From NCBI RefSeq assembly GCF_015712165.1, contig NZ_JADPZX010000001.1, positions 3,737,001 through 3,801,000 of the forward strand: a stretch of DNA of 64,000 bases. Direction: 5' to 3'. The DNA comes from Streptomyces spinoverrucosus (GTDB lineage Bacteria > Actinomycetota > Actinomycetes > Streptomycetales > Streptomycetaceae). A program made the position numbers and the translations under genes. The notes under the pieces were generated by a model. That model had not been told where the DNA came from. It worked only from the letters and a program-made list of their open reading frames with translations, and did not search any database. Shown piece by piece: positions 1-9,056 of the stretch. Numbering within the stretch: position 1 is the first letter of the stretch; the number at the start of each line of letters is the position of its first letter.

Positions 1-297
1 CAGCGCGAGCGCCGCCCCGAAGCCAAGGGCGTCGACCCGCTGATGGCGGCCCGCGCGGTCGTCTTCGGCCAGGCCAGCGCCCTGGTCGCCGCCCTCGTCG
101 CCGGGATGTACGGCGGCACGGGCGTCTTCCTGCTGGAGTCCCTCGACATCCCGGCCCGCCGCGACCAGGCCATCTACGCCGGCTGCTCAGTGGTGGCGGG
201 CATCGCCGTGATAGCGGCCGCCATCTTCCTGGAGCACGTCTGCAAACTCCCGGAGGACGACGAACACAACGGCGCGGGCACGGCTCCGGCGGCGTGA
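1..297 (+). CDS. DUF3180 family membrane protein, C-terminal part
   Basis: The gene enters from the left edge, so the true start is not visible; the frame is open from base 1 and ends with TGA at 295-297. The visible 98 residues hold two hydrophobic segments separated by a short loop, then a conserved-looking end with a Leu-Glu pair and a Cys followed by Leu-Pro. This pattern, an Ala-Arg-rich stretch before the first helix and the LE..C..P ending, is what I remember of DUF3180, a small actinobacterial membrane family encoded just after folK. The convergent neighbour is folE, which supports a folate-locus setting. The molecular function of the family is unknown. Confidence 0.72.
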   Translation, partial: QRERRPEAKGVDPLMAARAVVFGQASALVAALVAGMYGGTGVFLLESLDIPARRDQAIYAGCSVVAGIAVIAAAIFLEHVCKLPEDDEHNGAGTAPAA

Positions 298-428
298 GGG
301 GCCCGCGTTCACCAGGGCTGGCGGGCCAGGTGACCGTTGACGAGGAAGCTGGGACAAGGGTCGAGCCGATAGCTGCGGACAACCCGGTTGCCGCTGTGAG
401 GCAGGCCGCGCAGCGGGAGGCAAATGCC

Positions 429-638
429 TCATCGTTGACCACCAGCGACACGTAGCTTCCGCGCGTGTGTCCACGCGAGGACAGTGCCCTCAGCATCCCT
501 CGCGTGGACCCATCCGTCGGGTGTTCCCAACATCAGGTCAGGAGCCACGGTGAACGTCAGCCGATCGGTCATCACGTCCACCACCTCGCGGACCTTGACG
601 GTCGCCACCGTCTGCTTGCTGGGCAGCCCGTACCCCAC
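429..638 (-). CDS. small hypothetical protein (69 aa)
   Basis: This reading frame starts at GTG (638-636) with an AAGGGGG ribosome-binding sequence six bases upstream and ends at TGA. The product is soluble, mixed in composition, with a DVMTDRLTF segment followed by GWVHARDAEG and a basic end. I do not recognise the family. It lies downstream of folE on the same strand. Its ribosome-binding site and start codon sit inside the 3' arm of a 19-bp perfect hairpin, so translation could be blocked when the hairpin forms on folE read-through transcripts. It is the only credible gene in the 407 bases between the DUF3180 gene and folE. It could still be a chance ORF in GC-rich DNA. Confidence 0.4.
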   Translation of the reverse strand: MGYGLPSKQTVATVKVREVVDVMTDRLTFTVAPDLMLGTPDGWVHARDAEGTVLAWTHARKLRVAGGQR

Positions 639-677
639 CGTGATCCCCCTTGATCAGCGATCAAGGGGGATCACGGT
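637..677 (-). terminator. 19-bp perfect hairpin downstream of folE
   Basis: Bases 637-655 pair perfectly with 659-677 around a 3-nt loop. It lies 28 bases after the folE stop and has no T-run, which is usual for Streptomyces terminators. The stem also contains the ribosome-binding site and start of the small ORF at 429-638, so it may control that gene too. Confidence 0.65.
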
Positions 678-704
678 CGGTATCGGGCACCACTGACAAT
701 CGGG

Positions 705-1310
705 TCAGCGTGCCAGTATCAGGCTCATTGCCTCGGCCCGGGTCGTGGCGTCCCGAAGCTGCCCACGCACCGCCGACGTCGTGGTCTTGGCGCCGGGCTT
801 ACGGATACCGCGTACCGACATGCACATGTGCTCGGCCTCGATGACGACGATCACGCCTCGGGCCTCAAGGATCTTCATGAGGGAATCGGCGATCTGCGTG
901 GTGAGTCGTTCCTGAACCTGCAGGCGACGGGCAAACACCTCAACCAACCGCGCAAGTTTCGACAAACCCGTGATCTTGCCGCTTTCGGCCGGAACATACC
1001 CGATGTGAGCCACGCCATGAAATGGCAGGAGATGGTGTTCACAGAGGCTCACGATTTCGATGTCCTTGACCAGGACCATCTCGTCGTGCCCGAGGTCGAA
1101 CGTGGTCGTCAGGACTTCCTCGGGTTCCTGCCTCAACCCGGCCAAAAGCTCGTGATACGCCCGCGCCACCCGCGCCGGCGTCTCCCTGAGGCCCTCGCGG
1201 TCCGGGTCCTCGCCGACCGCGATCAGGAGTTCGCGTACGGCGTTCTCGGCGCGCTTCTCGTCGAACTCGCCGATCGTGCCCTCGCCGTCCAGCGTCACGG
1301 GGTCGGTCAT
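705..1310 (-). CDS. folE: GTP cyclohydrolase I
   Basis: This enzyme converts GTP to 7,8-dihydroneopterin triphosphate, the first step of tetrahydrofolate synthesis, in the cytoplasm. The 201-residue length is normal for the family. The zinc and active-site segment [12 protein letters not shown] is near residue 110, and the second zinc Cys lies in the EHMCMSVRG stretch near residue 161. The conserved [13 protein letters not shown] end follows. The ATG at 1310 has a GAGG sequence six bases upstream. It lies behind ftsH on the same strand, separated by a strong hairpin, so it probably has its own promoter in the 1311-1371 gap. The converging DUF3180 gene belongs to the same folate neighbourhood. 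Confidence 0.96.
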   Translation of the reverse strand: MTDPVTLDGEGTIGEFDEKRAENAVRELLIAVGEDPDREGLRETPARVARAYHELLAGLRQEPEEVLTTTFDLGHDEMVLVKDIEIVSLCEHHLLPFHGVAHIGYVPAESGKITGLSKLARLVEVFARRLQVQERLTTQIADSLMKILEARGVIVVIEAEHMCMSVRGIRKPGAKTTTSAVRGQLRDATTRAEAMSLILAR

Positions 1311-1371
1311 CTGGTGCCTCGTTCCTGTGCCTGACGCGTACTTTCACGCGTCCCATCCGTGCGGATACGTC

Positions 1372-1413
1372 GATGCCGCGCCCCCCAGGCTAGAACCTGG
1401 GGGGCGCGGCATC
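1372..1413 (-). terminator. 18-bp perfect stem-loop after ftsH
   Basis: Bases 1372-1389 pair perfectly with 1396-1413 around a 6-nt loop, 38 bases past the ftsH stop. It should end ftsH transcription and insulate folE. Confidence 0.8.
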
Positions 1414-1451
1414 CATTCCGGGCCTGGTGGGCCGCAGGGGCGGCCCCGGGC

Positions 1452-3491
1452 TCAGACTTCGGGACGGTCCTCCGGGGCGGCCGGTTCGGCTGCCGGGGCG
1501 GGCTCCGTCGCCGAGCTCTTCGCGGTGATCGCCGCCGTCGCGCCGTTGGCGCCGTTCGTCAGTGCGAGCTCCTTCGGGGAGAGCACCGGCGGACGGGTGG
1601 ACGGCGTACGGCGCGAGGAGCCGGTCCACGCGGGACGCGGCGGCCGCTTGACGATCGGGGCGAAGATCTCGGCGATCTCCTCCTTGCCCAGGGTCTCCTT
1701 CTCCAGGAGGGCCAGGACCAGGTTGTCGAGAACGTCGCGGTTCTCGACGAGGATCTCCCACGCCTCGTTGTGCGCGGTCTCGATGAGCTTCTTGACCTCT
1801 TCGTCGACGAGCGCGGCGACCTCCTCGGAGTAGTCGCGCTGGTGAGCCATCTCACGTCCGAGGAACGGCTCGCTGTTGTCGCCGCCGAACTTGATGGCGC
1901 CCAGGCGCTCCGTCATGCCGTACTGCGTGACCATCGCGCGGGCCAGGTTGGTGGCCTTCTCGATGTCGTTGGCGGCACCGGTGGTCGGGTCGTGGAAGAC
2001 CAGCTCCTCGGCCGCGCGGCCGCCCAGCATGTAGGCCAGCTGGTCGAGCATCTCGTTGCGCGTGGTCGAGTACTTGTCCTCGTCGGGCAGCACCATCGTG
2101 TAGCCGAGGGCGCGGCCGCGGGACAGGATCGTGATCTTGTGGACCGGGTCGGAGTTCGGTGAGGCCGCCGCGACCAGGGCGTGACCGCCCTCGTGGTACG
2201 CGGTGATCTTCTTCTCCTTGTCCGACATGATCCGGGTCCGCTTCTGCGGGCCCGCCACGACGCGGTCGATGGCCTCGTCGAGCATCTTGTTGTCGACCAG
2301 CTTCTTGTCGCTGCGGGCCGTCAGCAGGGCGGCCTCGTTCAGCACGTTCGCCAGGTCGGCGCCGGTCATGCCGGGCGTGCGGCGGGCGACCGCCGACAGG
2401 TCGACGTCGGGCGCGACCGGCTTGCCCTTCTGGTGAACCTTGAGGATCTCCAGACGGCCCTGCATGTCCGGGCGGTCGACGGCGATCTGCCGGTCGAAAC
2501 GGCCGGGGCGCAGCAGCGCCGGGTCGAGGATGTCGGGCCGGTTCGTCGCGGCGATGAGAATCACACCGCCCTTGACGTCGAAGCCGTCCATCTCGACGAG
2601 CAGCTGGTTCAGGGTCTGCTCGCGCTCGTCGTGTCCGCCGCCCAGGCCGGCGCCACGGTGGCGGCCGACCGCGTCGATCTCGTCGACGAAGACGATCGCC
2701 GGGGCGTTCGCCTTGGCCTGTTCGAACAGGTCACGGACTCGGGAGGCACCGACACCGACGAACATCTCGACGAAGTCGGAACCGGAGATCGAGTAGAAGG
2801 GCACGCCCGCCTCGCCGGCGACGGCGCGCGCGAGCAGCGTCTTGCCGGTGCCGGGCGGGCCGTACAGCAGCACGCCCTTGGGGATCTTGGCGCCGACGGC
2901 CTGGAACTTGGCCGGCTCCTGCAGGAACTCCTTGATCTCCTGGAGCTCCTCGACGGCCTCGTCGGCACCCGCGACGTCGGTGAACGTCGTCTTGGGGGTG
3001 TCCTTGGTGATGAGCTTGGCCTTCGACTTGCCGAAGTTCATCACTCGGCTGCCGCCGCCCTGCATCTGATTCATCAGGAACAGGAAGACGACCACGATGA
3101 GGACGAAGGGCAGCAGAGACAGCAGGATGCTGACGAACGCGTTCTGCTTGGTCGGCGAGACCGTGTAACCGTCCGGGATCTGCTTGTTCTGGTACTTGTC
3201 CTGCAGCGTGTTGGCGAGGTTGGCGCCCTGGTCGCCGATGTAGCTCGCCTGGATCTTCGAGCTGTCCTCGATCTTTTCGCCGTCCTTGAGCGTGACCTTG
3301 ATGGTCTGCTCGTCGCCGGTGGTCAGCTTGGCCGCTTCGACCCTGTTGTCATTGATCGCCTGGACGACCTGGCCGGTGTCCACCGTCTTGTAGCCCCCGG
3401 ACGAGCCGACGACCTGCATCAACACGACCACGGCAAGGACGGCCAGCACGATCCACATGACCGGCCCACGGAAGTATCGCTTCACGTCCAT
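1452..3491 (-). CDS. ftsH: ATP-dependent zinc metalloprotease FtsH
   Basis: FtsH is a membrane-anchored AAA+ protease that extracts and degrades membrane and short-lived regulatory proteins. I place the start at the ATG at 3491 (679 aa). The open frame continues to 3620, and an ATG at 3527 is an alternative; neither has a textbook ribosome-binding site. There are two transmembrane segments, near residues 8-28 and 120-140. The AAA domain has Walker A GPPGTGKT near residue 215 and Walker B VFVDEIDA. The peptidase domain has the zinc motif HEGGH near residue 430, which matches HExxH. A Pro/Ala-rich tail ends the protein. It is followed by a terminator and preceded by hpt and tilS on the same strand, the usual actinobacterial order. 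Confidence 0.96.
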   Translation of the reverse strand: MDVKRYFRGPVMWIVLAVLAVVVLMQVVGSSGGYKTVDTGQVVQAINDNRVEAAKLTTGDEQTIKVTLKDGEKIEDSSKIQASYIGDQGANLANTLQDKYQNKQIPDGYTVSPTKQNAFVSILLSLLPFVLIVVVFLFLMNQMQGGGSRVMNFGKSKAKLITKDTPKTTFTDVAGADEAVEELQEIKEFLQEPAKFQAVGAKIPKGVLLYGPPGTGKTLLARAVAGEAGVPFYSISGSDFVEMFVGVGASRVRDLFEQAKANAPAIVFVDEIDAVGRHRGAGLGGGHDEREQTLNQLLVEMDGFDVKGGVILIAATNRPDILDPALLRPGRFDRQIAVDRPDMQGRLEILKVHQKGKPVAPDVDLSAVARRTPGMTGADLANVLNEAALLTARSDKKLVDNKMLDEAIDRVVAGPQKRTRIMSDKEKKITAYHEGGHALVAAASPNSDPVHKITILSRGRALGYTMVLPDEDKYSTTRNEMLDQLAYMLGGRAAEELVFHDPTTGAANDIEKATNLARAMVTQYGMTERLGAIKFGGDNSEPFLGREMAHQRDYSEEVAALVDEEVKKLIETAHNEAWEILVENRDVLDNLVLALLEKETLGKEEIAEIFAPIVKRPPRPAWTGSSRRTPSTRPPVLSPKELALTNGANGATAAITAKSSATEPAPAAEPAAPEDRPEV

Positions 3492-3675
3492 CCATACGGA
3501 GCGGTGCCGCCCCGTCCCTCCTGCCATAGTGAGTTTGATAAGACAGTTCTTCTGACGGTACCCCAGCCATGGTGCCCGAAGCCGCACGGGACGGCTGGCG
3601 AACCCGTCTGCATGCTCCAACGGCGCGGAACCCGCCGGGGTTCCCGATCGTCTTAGAAGGACCCAGCCGTCCGGC

Positions 3676-4263
3676 TCAGCCGCCGTAGACGTGGGGCGCG
3701 AGCGTACCGACGAACGGGAGGTTTCGGTACTTCTCGGCGTAGTCGAGGCCGTAGCCCACGACGAACTCGTTGGGGATGTCGAAGCCGACCCACTCCACGT
3801 CGATGGCGACCTTCGCGGCCTCCGGCTTGCGCAGCAGCGTGCACACCTTCAGGGAGGCGGGCTCGCGGGAGCCGAGGTTGGAGATCAGCCAGGACAGGGT
3901 CAGGCCGGAGTCGATGATGTCCTCGACGATGAGGACGTGCTTGCCCTTGATGTCGGTGTCGAGGTCCTTGAGGATCCGGACGACACCGGAGGACTGGGTG
4001 CCCGCGCCGTAGGACGACACCGCCATCCAGTCCATGGTGAGCGGGGTGGACAGCGCCCGGGCGAGGTCGGCCATGACCATCACCGCGCCCTTGAGGACGC
4101 CGACGATCAGCAGGTCCTTGCCCGCGTACTCCGCGTCGATCTTCGCGGCCAGCTCGGCCAGCTTCGCGTCGATCTCTTCCTTGGTGATGAGTACCTGCTG
4201 GAGGTCGGCACCCATGTCTTTCGCGTCCACCCGCATCACTTTCGGTCGTCCCACCGGCCGCAC
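3676..4263 (-). CDS. hpt: hypoxanthine phosphoribosyltransferase
   Basis: This purine-salvage enzyme makes IMP or GMP from hypoxanthine or guanine and PRPP. The PRPP-binding signature [11 protein letters not shown] lies near residues 109-119, with the flexible-loop SSYG motif upstream and the base-recognising [14 protein letters not shown] segment near the end. I list the GTG at 4263 (195 aa) because GGGAG lies five bases before it. Many relatives begin at the internal ATG at 4215 or 4236, so the first 9-16 residues are uncertain. It lies 49 bases after tilS on the same strand, and the pair is conserved beside ftsH across actinobacteria. Confidence 0.94.
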   Translation of the reverse strand: MRPVGRPKVMRVDAKDMGADLQQVLITKEEIDAKLAELAAKIDAEYAGKDLLIVGVLKGAVMVMADLARALSTPLTMDWMAVSSYGAGTQSSGVVRILKDLDTDIKGKHVLIVEDIIDSGLTLSWLISNLGSREPASLKVCTLLRKPEAAKVAIDVEWVGFDIPNEFVVGYGLDYAEKYRNLPFVGTLAPHVYGG

Positions 4264-4312
4264 GACCGCTCCCCGGTGAGGAGACCGGCCGCCTCCCCCG
4301 AGGGGGAGGGAT

Positions 4313-5341
4313 TCAGCCTTGCCGAATCACCAGTCTGCCACCCTGGCGCCGGACGACGACTTTGCCGGGGAGGTTGATGGCTCCCTGACCGCGCCAGCCG
4401 GTGATCAGGCGGTCGACTTCCTCGATGTGACGGGCGAACAGCGAACCGGCCGGGGCACCGGCCTCGATGGCGGCCCGGCGCAGGATCCGGCGGCGTACCG
4501 CGGGCGGCAGGGCGTACAGCTTGGCGCACTCCAGGCCGCCGGCGGCGTCGCGGACGGCGGCTTCGGCCTGGCTGGCCCAGGTGTCGAGGGCGTCGGCGTC
4601 GTCCCGGGAGAGCTGGGCCGTGCGGGCGAGCGCCTCGACGACGCCCTTGCCGAGCGCCTTCTCCAGTGCGGGCAGTCCCTCGTGCCGCAGCCGGGACCTG
4701 GTGTACGCCGGGTCCGCGTTGTGTGGGTCGTCCCACACCGGCAGGGACTGGACCATGCAGGCCTTGCGGGCGGTCTGCCGGTCGAGCTGGAGGAAGGGGC
4801 GCCGGTAACGGCCGCCGGCCCCCGAGACCGCGGCCATTCCGGACAGGGAGCGGATGCCGGAGCCGCGGGCGAGGCCGAGCAGGACGGTTTCGGCCTGGTC
4901 GTCGCGGGTGTGACCGAGCAGGACGGCGGCGGCGCCGTGGCGTACGGCGGCGGAGTCCAGGGCGGCGTACCGGGCGTCCCGGGCGGCGGCTTCGGGGCCG
5001 CCGTCGCGGCCGACGCGCACGGCGATGGACTCGGCCGGGTCCAGGCCGAGCTCGCGCAGCCGCAGCACGACCTCCGCGGCGCGCAGCTCGGAGCCCGGCT
5101 GCAGGCCGTGGTCGACGGTGATGCCGCCCGCGCGGATGCCGAGTTTGGGGGCCTCGAAGGCGACGGCGGAGGCCAGCGCCATGGAGTCGGCGCCGCCGGA
5201 GCAGGCCACGAGCACGAGCGGCGACGGGGGGCGCTCGTGGGGGGCGGCGGTGTGGGGGGTGGAGGTGTGCTCGGTGAGGATGTCGTGGAGGACGCGGCGG
5301 ACCGCCAGGCGTATCGCCGCGACCGCAGGATGGGGACCCAT
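4313..5341 (-). CDS. tilS: tRNA(Ile)-lysidine synthase
   Basis: TilS modifies the wobble cytidine of the CAU isoleucine tRNA to lysidine so that it reads AUA. It is an essential ATP-dependent ligase. The PP-loop SGGADS lies near residues 50-55, followed by the conserved [20 protein letters not shown] segment near residue 145. The 342-residue length fits the shorter actinobacterial type with an NTPase core plus a partial C-terminal domain. It starts at ATG 5341. The gene is followed closely by hpt and probably shares its transcript. A 195-base gap separates it from the next gene upstream. Confidence 0.94.
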   Translation of the reverse strand: MGPHPAVAAIRLAVRRVLHDILTEHTSTPHTAAPHERPPSPLVLVACSGGADSMALASAVAFEAPKLGIRAGGITVDHGLQPGSELRAAEVVLRLRELGLDPAESIAVRVGRDGGPEAAARDARYAALDSAAVRHGAAAVLLGHTRDDQAETVLLGLARGSGIRSLSGMAAVSGAGGRYRRPFLQLDRQTARKACMVQSLPVWDDPHNADPAYTRSRLRHEGLPALEKALGKGVVEALARTAQLSRDDADALDTWASQAEAAVRDAAGGLECAKLYALPPAVRRRILRRAAIEAGAPAGSLFARHIEEVDRLITGWRGQGAINLPGKVVVRRQGGRLVIRQG

Positions 5342-5536
5342 TGTCCGGTTCCCTTCATGAAGTTTTTCGGGGGGTGAGCCTGAGCTCAGTCACTCAGAGT
5401 GTGTAGATGGTGACAGAACCGGGCCGTTCCCCGAGCATTGCACGCCTACCCATGGCTCACGGTCCCTCGGACGGGTGATTGGAGGGGCGTTTGCCTGCCG
5501 TCGGCCGGATCCGGTTCACCACGTCTCACCCCGCGC

Positions 5537-6664
5537 TCATGTTTCACTCCTGCGGTGCACCCGTGCGATCCAGTCCGCCGGTTTGGCGATCTCCGACTTG
5601 GTGGGGAGGGTGTTCGGGGAGGTCCACACGCGGTTGAAGCCGTCCATGCCGACCTCGTCGACGACGGCGCGTACGAAGCGCTCGCCGTCCCGGTACTGCC
5701 GGAGCTTGGCGTCCAGACCGAGCAGCTTGCGCAGAGCCAGGTCCAGGCGGGAGGCGCCCTTGGCGCGCCGCTGCTGGAACTTCTCACGGATCTCCGCGAC
5801 GGTCCGGACGACGTCGGGTCCGACGCCGTCCATCACGAAGTCGGCGTGGCCTTCCAGCAGCGACATCACGGCGGTGAGCCGGCCGAGGATCTCCCGCTGG
5901 GCCGGGGTCTGCACCAGCTCGACCAGGGACCGGCCGCTGTCGCCCTCCTCGCCCTCGGGGCGGCCCCCGGCGAGCGTCTGGGCGGCCTCGCGGATGCGTT
6001 CGAGGACGGTCATGGGGTCGACGTCGGTCTCCGCCAAGAACGACTGGATTTCGCCCTCCAGGTGATCACGCAGCCACGGCACCGCGGAGAACTGTGTGCG
6101 GTGGGTCTCCTCGTGCAGGCACACCCACAGGCGGAAGTCGTGCGGCTCGACGTCGAGTTCGCGCTCGACGTGGACGATGTTCGGGGCGACGAGCAGCAGT
6201 CGGCCGCCGCCGTTCGCGCCGGCCGGGAGGTCGCGGCTGGCGGGGGCGAAGGTCTCGTACTGGCCGAGGACGCGGGAGGCGAGGAAGGACAGCAGCATGC
6301 CCAGTTCCACGCCGGTGACCTTGCCGCCGACGGCGCCGAGGACCGCGCCGCCGGGGCTGTTGCCGCGCCGTTCCTGCATCTTGTCGAGCAGTGGCCTGAG
6401 GAGTTCCCGGAAGCCGGCGACGTTGGCCCGGACCCAGCCGGGGCGGTCGACCACGAGGACTGGCGTGTCGTGGGTCTCCTCGGTGCCCATCCGGGTGAAG
6501 CCCCGGACGTGCCCCTCCGAGGCCTTGGCGTGCCGGCGAAGCTCCGCGACGACGGCCCGGGCCTCGTCGCGGCTCACTTCTGGGCCCGGCCGCACGAGCC
6601 GGGTCGCGGTCGCCACCGCGAGGTTCCAGTCGACCATCCCGGAAGAAGCACCGATGCTCGTCAT
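5537..6664 (-). CDS. zinc-dependent metalloprotease-like protein (TIGR03624 / F420-associated family)
   Basis: This 375-residue cytoplasmic protein resembles the actinobacterial putative-hydrolase family noted for co-occurring with coenzyme F420 biosynthesis. The visible motif is CLHEETHRTQF near residue 184, a HExxH-type zinc site, followed by a conserved-looking WLRDHLEGEI stretch. No signal peptide or membrane segment is present. The substrate is unknown and proteolytic activity is inferred only from the motif. It lies between tilS and dacB on the same strand, with gaps of 195 and 140 bases, so it need not be in an operon with either. Confidence 0.82.
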   Translation of the reverse strand: MTSIGASSGMVDWNLAVATATRLVRPGPEVSRDEARAVVAELRRHAKASEGHVRGFTRMGTEETHDTPVLVVDRPGWVRANVAGFRELLRPLLDKMQERRGNSPGGAVLGAVGGKVTGVELGMLLSFLASRVLGQYETFAPASRDLPAGANGGGRLLLVAPNIVHVERELDVEPHDFRLWVCLHEETHRTQFSAVPWLRDHLEGEIQSFLAETDVDPMTVLERIREAAQTLAGGRPEGEEGDSGRSLVELVQTPAQREILGRLTAVMSLLEGHADFVMDGVGPDVVRTVAEIREKFQQRRAKGASRLDLALRKLLGLDAKLRQYRDGERFVRAVVDEVGMDGFNRVWTSPNTLPTKSEIAKPADWIARVHRRSET

Positions 6665-6804
6665 GCGTCAACGGTACGTGAGCGGTCCCACTTCGGGCAG
6701 GGCGTGGCGGTCGGCGGGGCGGGGCCCCTGATACGGGGTCCCGACGGCGGTCGAGGCCGCGAGCCGGCCGAGCCTGGAGCCCCGCCGCCCCGCGCACACC
6801 CCGG

Positions 6805-8379
6805 TCAGCGGGACGTCGTCAGAGCCGTCGCGGCCCGGTCCAGGGCCCTCTGGGCCGCCGTCACATCGGTGGTCTCCGAGGCCAGGAAGGCGAAGCCCAG
6901 GACATGACCGTCGCGGGTGACGGCCGTCCCGGCCAGGGCGTTCACGCCCGTGAGGGTGCCGGTCTTGGCGCGTACGATGCCGGCCGCGCCGTCGGCGTAC
7001 CGGCCGGTCAGCGTGCCCGTGAAGCCGGCCACCGGCAGGCCGGTGAGGGTGGGGCGCAGCTCGGGGCGGGACGGGTCGGCGGCCTGCAGGAGCAGGCGCG
7101 ACAGCAGGTTCGCGGTGAGCCGGCCGTCGCGGTCGAGGCCGCTGCCGTCCTCGAAGCGGGCGCCCTTCAGAGGCAGGCCCAGCTTCTTCAGCTGGGCCTG
7201 GATCGCGCGTCCGGCCCCGGCGAAGTCGGCGCGTTCGCCGGTCGCGAGGGCGGTGTGGCGGGCGAGAGCCTCGGCGATGTCGTTGTCGCTGTTGGTCATC
7301 ATCCGCTCGACCAGGGCGGACAGCGGGGGCGACTGGACCTTGGCGAGGGGCTGGGCCCGCTCGGTCGCCTTGGACGGGCCCGGGGACGTGGTCCTGATGC
7401 CGTGCTCGTTCAGGAATTCCGCGAACCGCCGGGTCGCGTCCGCCGCCGGGTCCGGTACGCGCCGCACCGGCCCGCTGGTCGAGCCGTCGGTGCGGGCCTC
7501 GTCGACCATCAGGGCGCTGACGGCGGCGATGTTGTCGTTGACCCCGATGGGGTGAAGTTCGGACCCGGCGTACAGGGTGGTGTCGTACGACAGCGTCACC
7601 TCGCGCACCTCGCCCTTCAGGGCGGCGGCCGTCCTGGCGGCGAGGGTGCGCAGGCTCGCCTGGCCCGCGCTGTCCTCGTGGGCCGTGAGGGTGGGGTCGC
7701 CGCCGCCGACGAGGACGAGCTCCTTGGTGTCGGGCTCGTAGACGGTGCGGGTGGTGAGGCGGTGGTCGGCGCCCAGCGCGGACAGGGCGGCGACCGCGGT
7801 GGCGATCTTCGTGGTGGAGGCGGGGGTGAGCGCCTCGTCGGCGCCGCGGCCGTAGAGCCGCTTGCCGGTGGCCAGGTCGACGACGACGGCGGTACGGCGG
7901 CTGCCGAGCGCCGGATCGGCCAGCAGCGGGTCCAGGACACCCGCAAGGGCCTTGCTGTTGGGTGCCGACTTGACGAGGTTCGTGGCGCCGTCGAGGCCGG
8001 TCAGGACCGAGGCCGCGCTGGGTGCGGGTTTCGGCGCGCCGGCCATGCCGGGGTCGGCGCCGTGATCTGTGCCACCCGTGTCCTGCTGGGCGGCGGCCCG
8101 GTCCCGCTCCGCCGTACGCTGGCCGGAGGAGTCCCAGGGCCCCGTGGCGGTCACCACACCGGCGGCCAGCACGAGGCCCGCGGTGGCGGCGACCGCGGTG
8201 TACGGCCACGGTTTCGCCCCCATCACCTTTCCGACCTGCGGTTTCGCGGCCGACGCCCACCGGGCGACCCGGGGCGCGGCGGCCGCGCGGGCCCGGGCGA
8301 GACGGGGACGTACGGCGTTCGCGACCCGCGCCAGGCGCGGTCTCGCGGCCTGCCAAGGCCTCAGCTCGGGCACGACCAC
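6805..8379 (-). CDS. dacB: D-alanyl-D-alanine carboxypeptidase / endopeptidase (PBP4 type, family S13)
   Basis: This is a low-molecular-weight penicillin-binding protein that trims peptidoglycan stem peptides and may cut cross-links outside the membrane. A basic, Ala/Arg-rich N-terminal region of about 60 residues precedes one membrane anchor near residues 62-82. The three serine-acyltransferase motifs are in order: STTK near residue 186 (SxxK), SDN near 363 (SxN), and KTG near 470. The 524-residue length and the large insert between the first two motifs fit family S13. The gene diverges from ppa across a 79-base gap. Confidence 0.93.
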   Translation of the reverse strand: MVVPELRPWQAARPRLARVANAVRPRLARARAAAAPRVARWASAAKPQVGKVMGAKPWPYTAVAATAGLVLAAGVVTATGPWDSSGQRTAERDRAAAQQDTGGTDHGADPGMAGAPKPAPSAASVLTGLDGATNLVKSAPNSKALAGVLDPLLADPALGSRRTAVVVDLATGKRLYGRGADEALTPASTTKIATAVAALSALGADHRLTTRTVYEPDTKELVLVGGGDPTLTAHEDSAGQASLRTLAARTAAALKGEVREVTLSYDTTLYAGSELHPIGVNDNIAAVSALMVDEARTDGSTSGPVRRVPDPAADATRRFAEFLNEHGIRTTSPGPSKATERAQPLAKVQSPPLSALVERMMTNSDNDIAEALARHTALATGERADFAGAGRAIQAQLKKLGLPLKGARFEDGSGLDRDGRLTANLLSRLLLQAADPSRPELRPTLTGLPVAGFTGTLTGRYADGAAGIVRAKTGTLTGVNALAGTAVTRDGHVLGFAFLASETTDVTAAQRALDRAATALTTSR

Positions 8380-8458
8380 CAGCCCCTTTCGCGATCACAC
8401 AGCTGCGTGAGGGACACTTAACCACCAGAACTGTGTGCTGATCATGGAGGAGCCACCG

Positions 8459-8950
8459 GTGGAGTTCGACGTCACGATCGAGATTCCGAAGGGTTCGCGG
8501 AACAAGTACGAGGTGGACCACGAGACCGGTCGTATCCGCCTGGACCGCCGCCTGTTCACGTCGACCAGCTACCCGGCCGACTACGGCTTCGTCGAGAACA
8601 CCCTCGGCGAGGACGGCGACCCGCTGGACGCGCTGGTCATCCTGGACGAGCCGACGTTCCCCGGCTGCCTCATCCAGTGCCGTGCGATCGGCATGTTCCG
8701 GATGACCGACGAGGCCGGCGGCGACGACAAGCTGCTGTGCGTGCCCGCCCACGACCCGCGCGTGGAGCACCTGCGCGACATTCACCACGTGTCCGAGTTC
8801 GACCGCCTGGAGATCCAGCACTTCTTCGAGGTGTACAAGGACCTGGAGCCCGGCAAGTCCGTCGAGGGCGCCAACTGGGTGGGCCGGACGGAGGCCGAGG
8901 CCGAGATCGAGCGGTCCTACAAGCGCTTCGAGGAGCAGGGCGGTCACTGA
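8459..8950 (+). CDS. ppa: inorganic pyrophosphatase
   Basis: This soluble family I pyrophosphatase hydrolyses PPi to two phosphates and so drives biosynthetic reactions. I use the GTG at 8459 (163 aa) because GGAGGAG lies about six bases upstream; the frame itself is open from 8435. The signature [11 protein letters not shown] with the metal-binding Asp residues is near residues 50-60, and the N-terminal substrate region with [11 protein letters not shown] is intact. A hairpin follows the stop. The window also carries the membrane pyrophosphatase hppA. Confidence 0.96.
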   Translation: MEFDVTIEIPKGSRNKYEVDHETGRIRLDRRLFTSTSYPADYGFVENTLGEDGDPLDALVILDEPTFPGCLIQCRAIGMFRMTDEAGGDDKLLCVPAHDPRVEHLRDIHHVSEFDRLEIQHFFEVYKDLEPGKSVEGANWVGRTEAEAEIERSYKRFEEQGGH

Positions 8951-8969
8951 GCCCTCGCGTCCTGGGTAA

Positions 8970-8999
8970 ACGGGTCGCACGCGTGCGCGTGCGGCCCGT
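8970..8999 (+). terminator. hairpin after ppa
   Basis: A 12-bp stem (8970-8981 with 8988-8999) contains one T-G wobble and a 6-nt loop. It starts 20 bases after the ppa stop and precedes the next gene on the same strand. Confidence 0.6.
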
Positions 9000-9056
9000 C
9001 CGCGTGTCTGTGCGCATACTGGCCTACTGGGTGTGTCGTACAGGGAGTGCTGCTCA

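Noticed and set aside
5438..6907. 489-residue plus-strand ORF opposite the metalloprotease gene
   Set aside because: It is antisense to a supported gene, with no motif and no ribosome-binding site.
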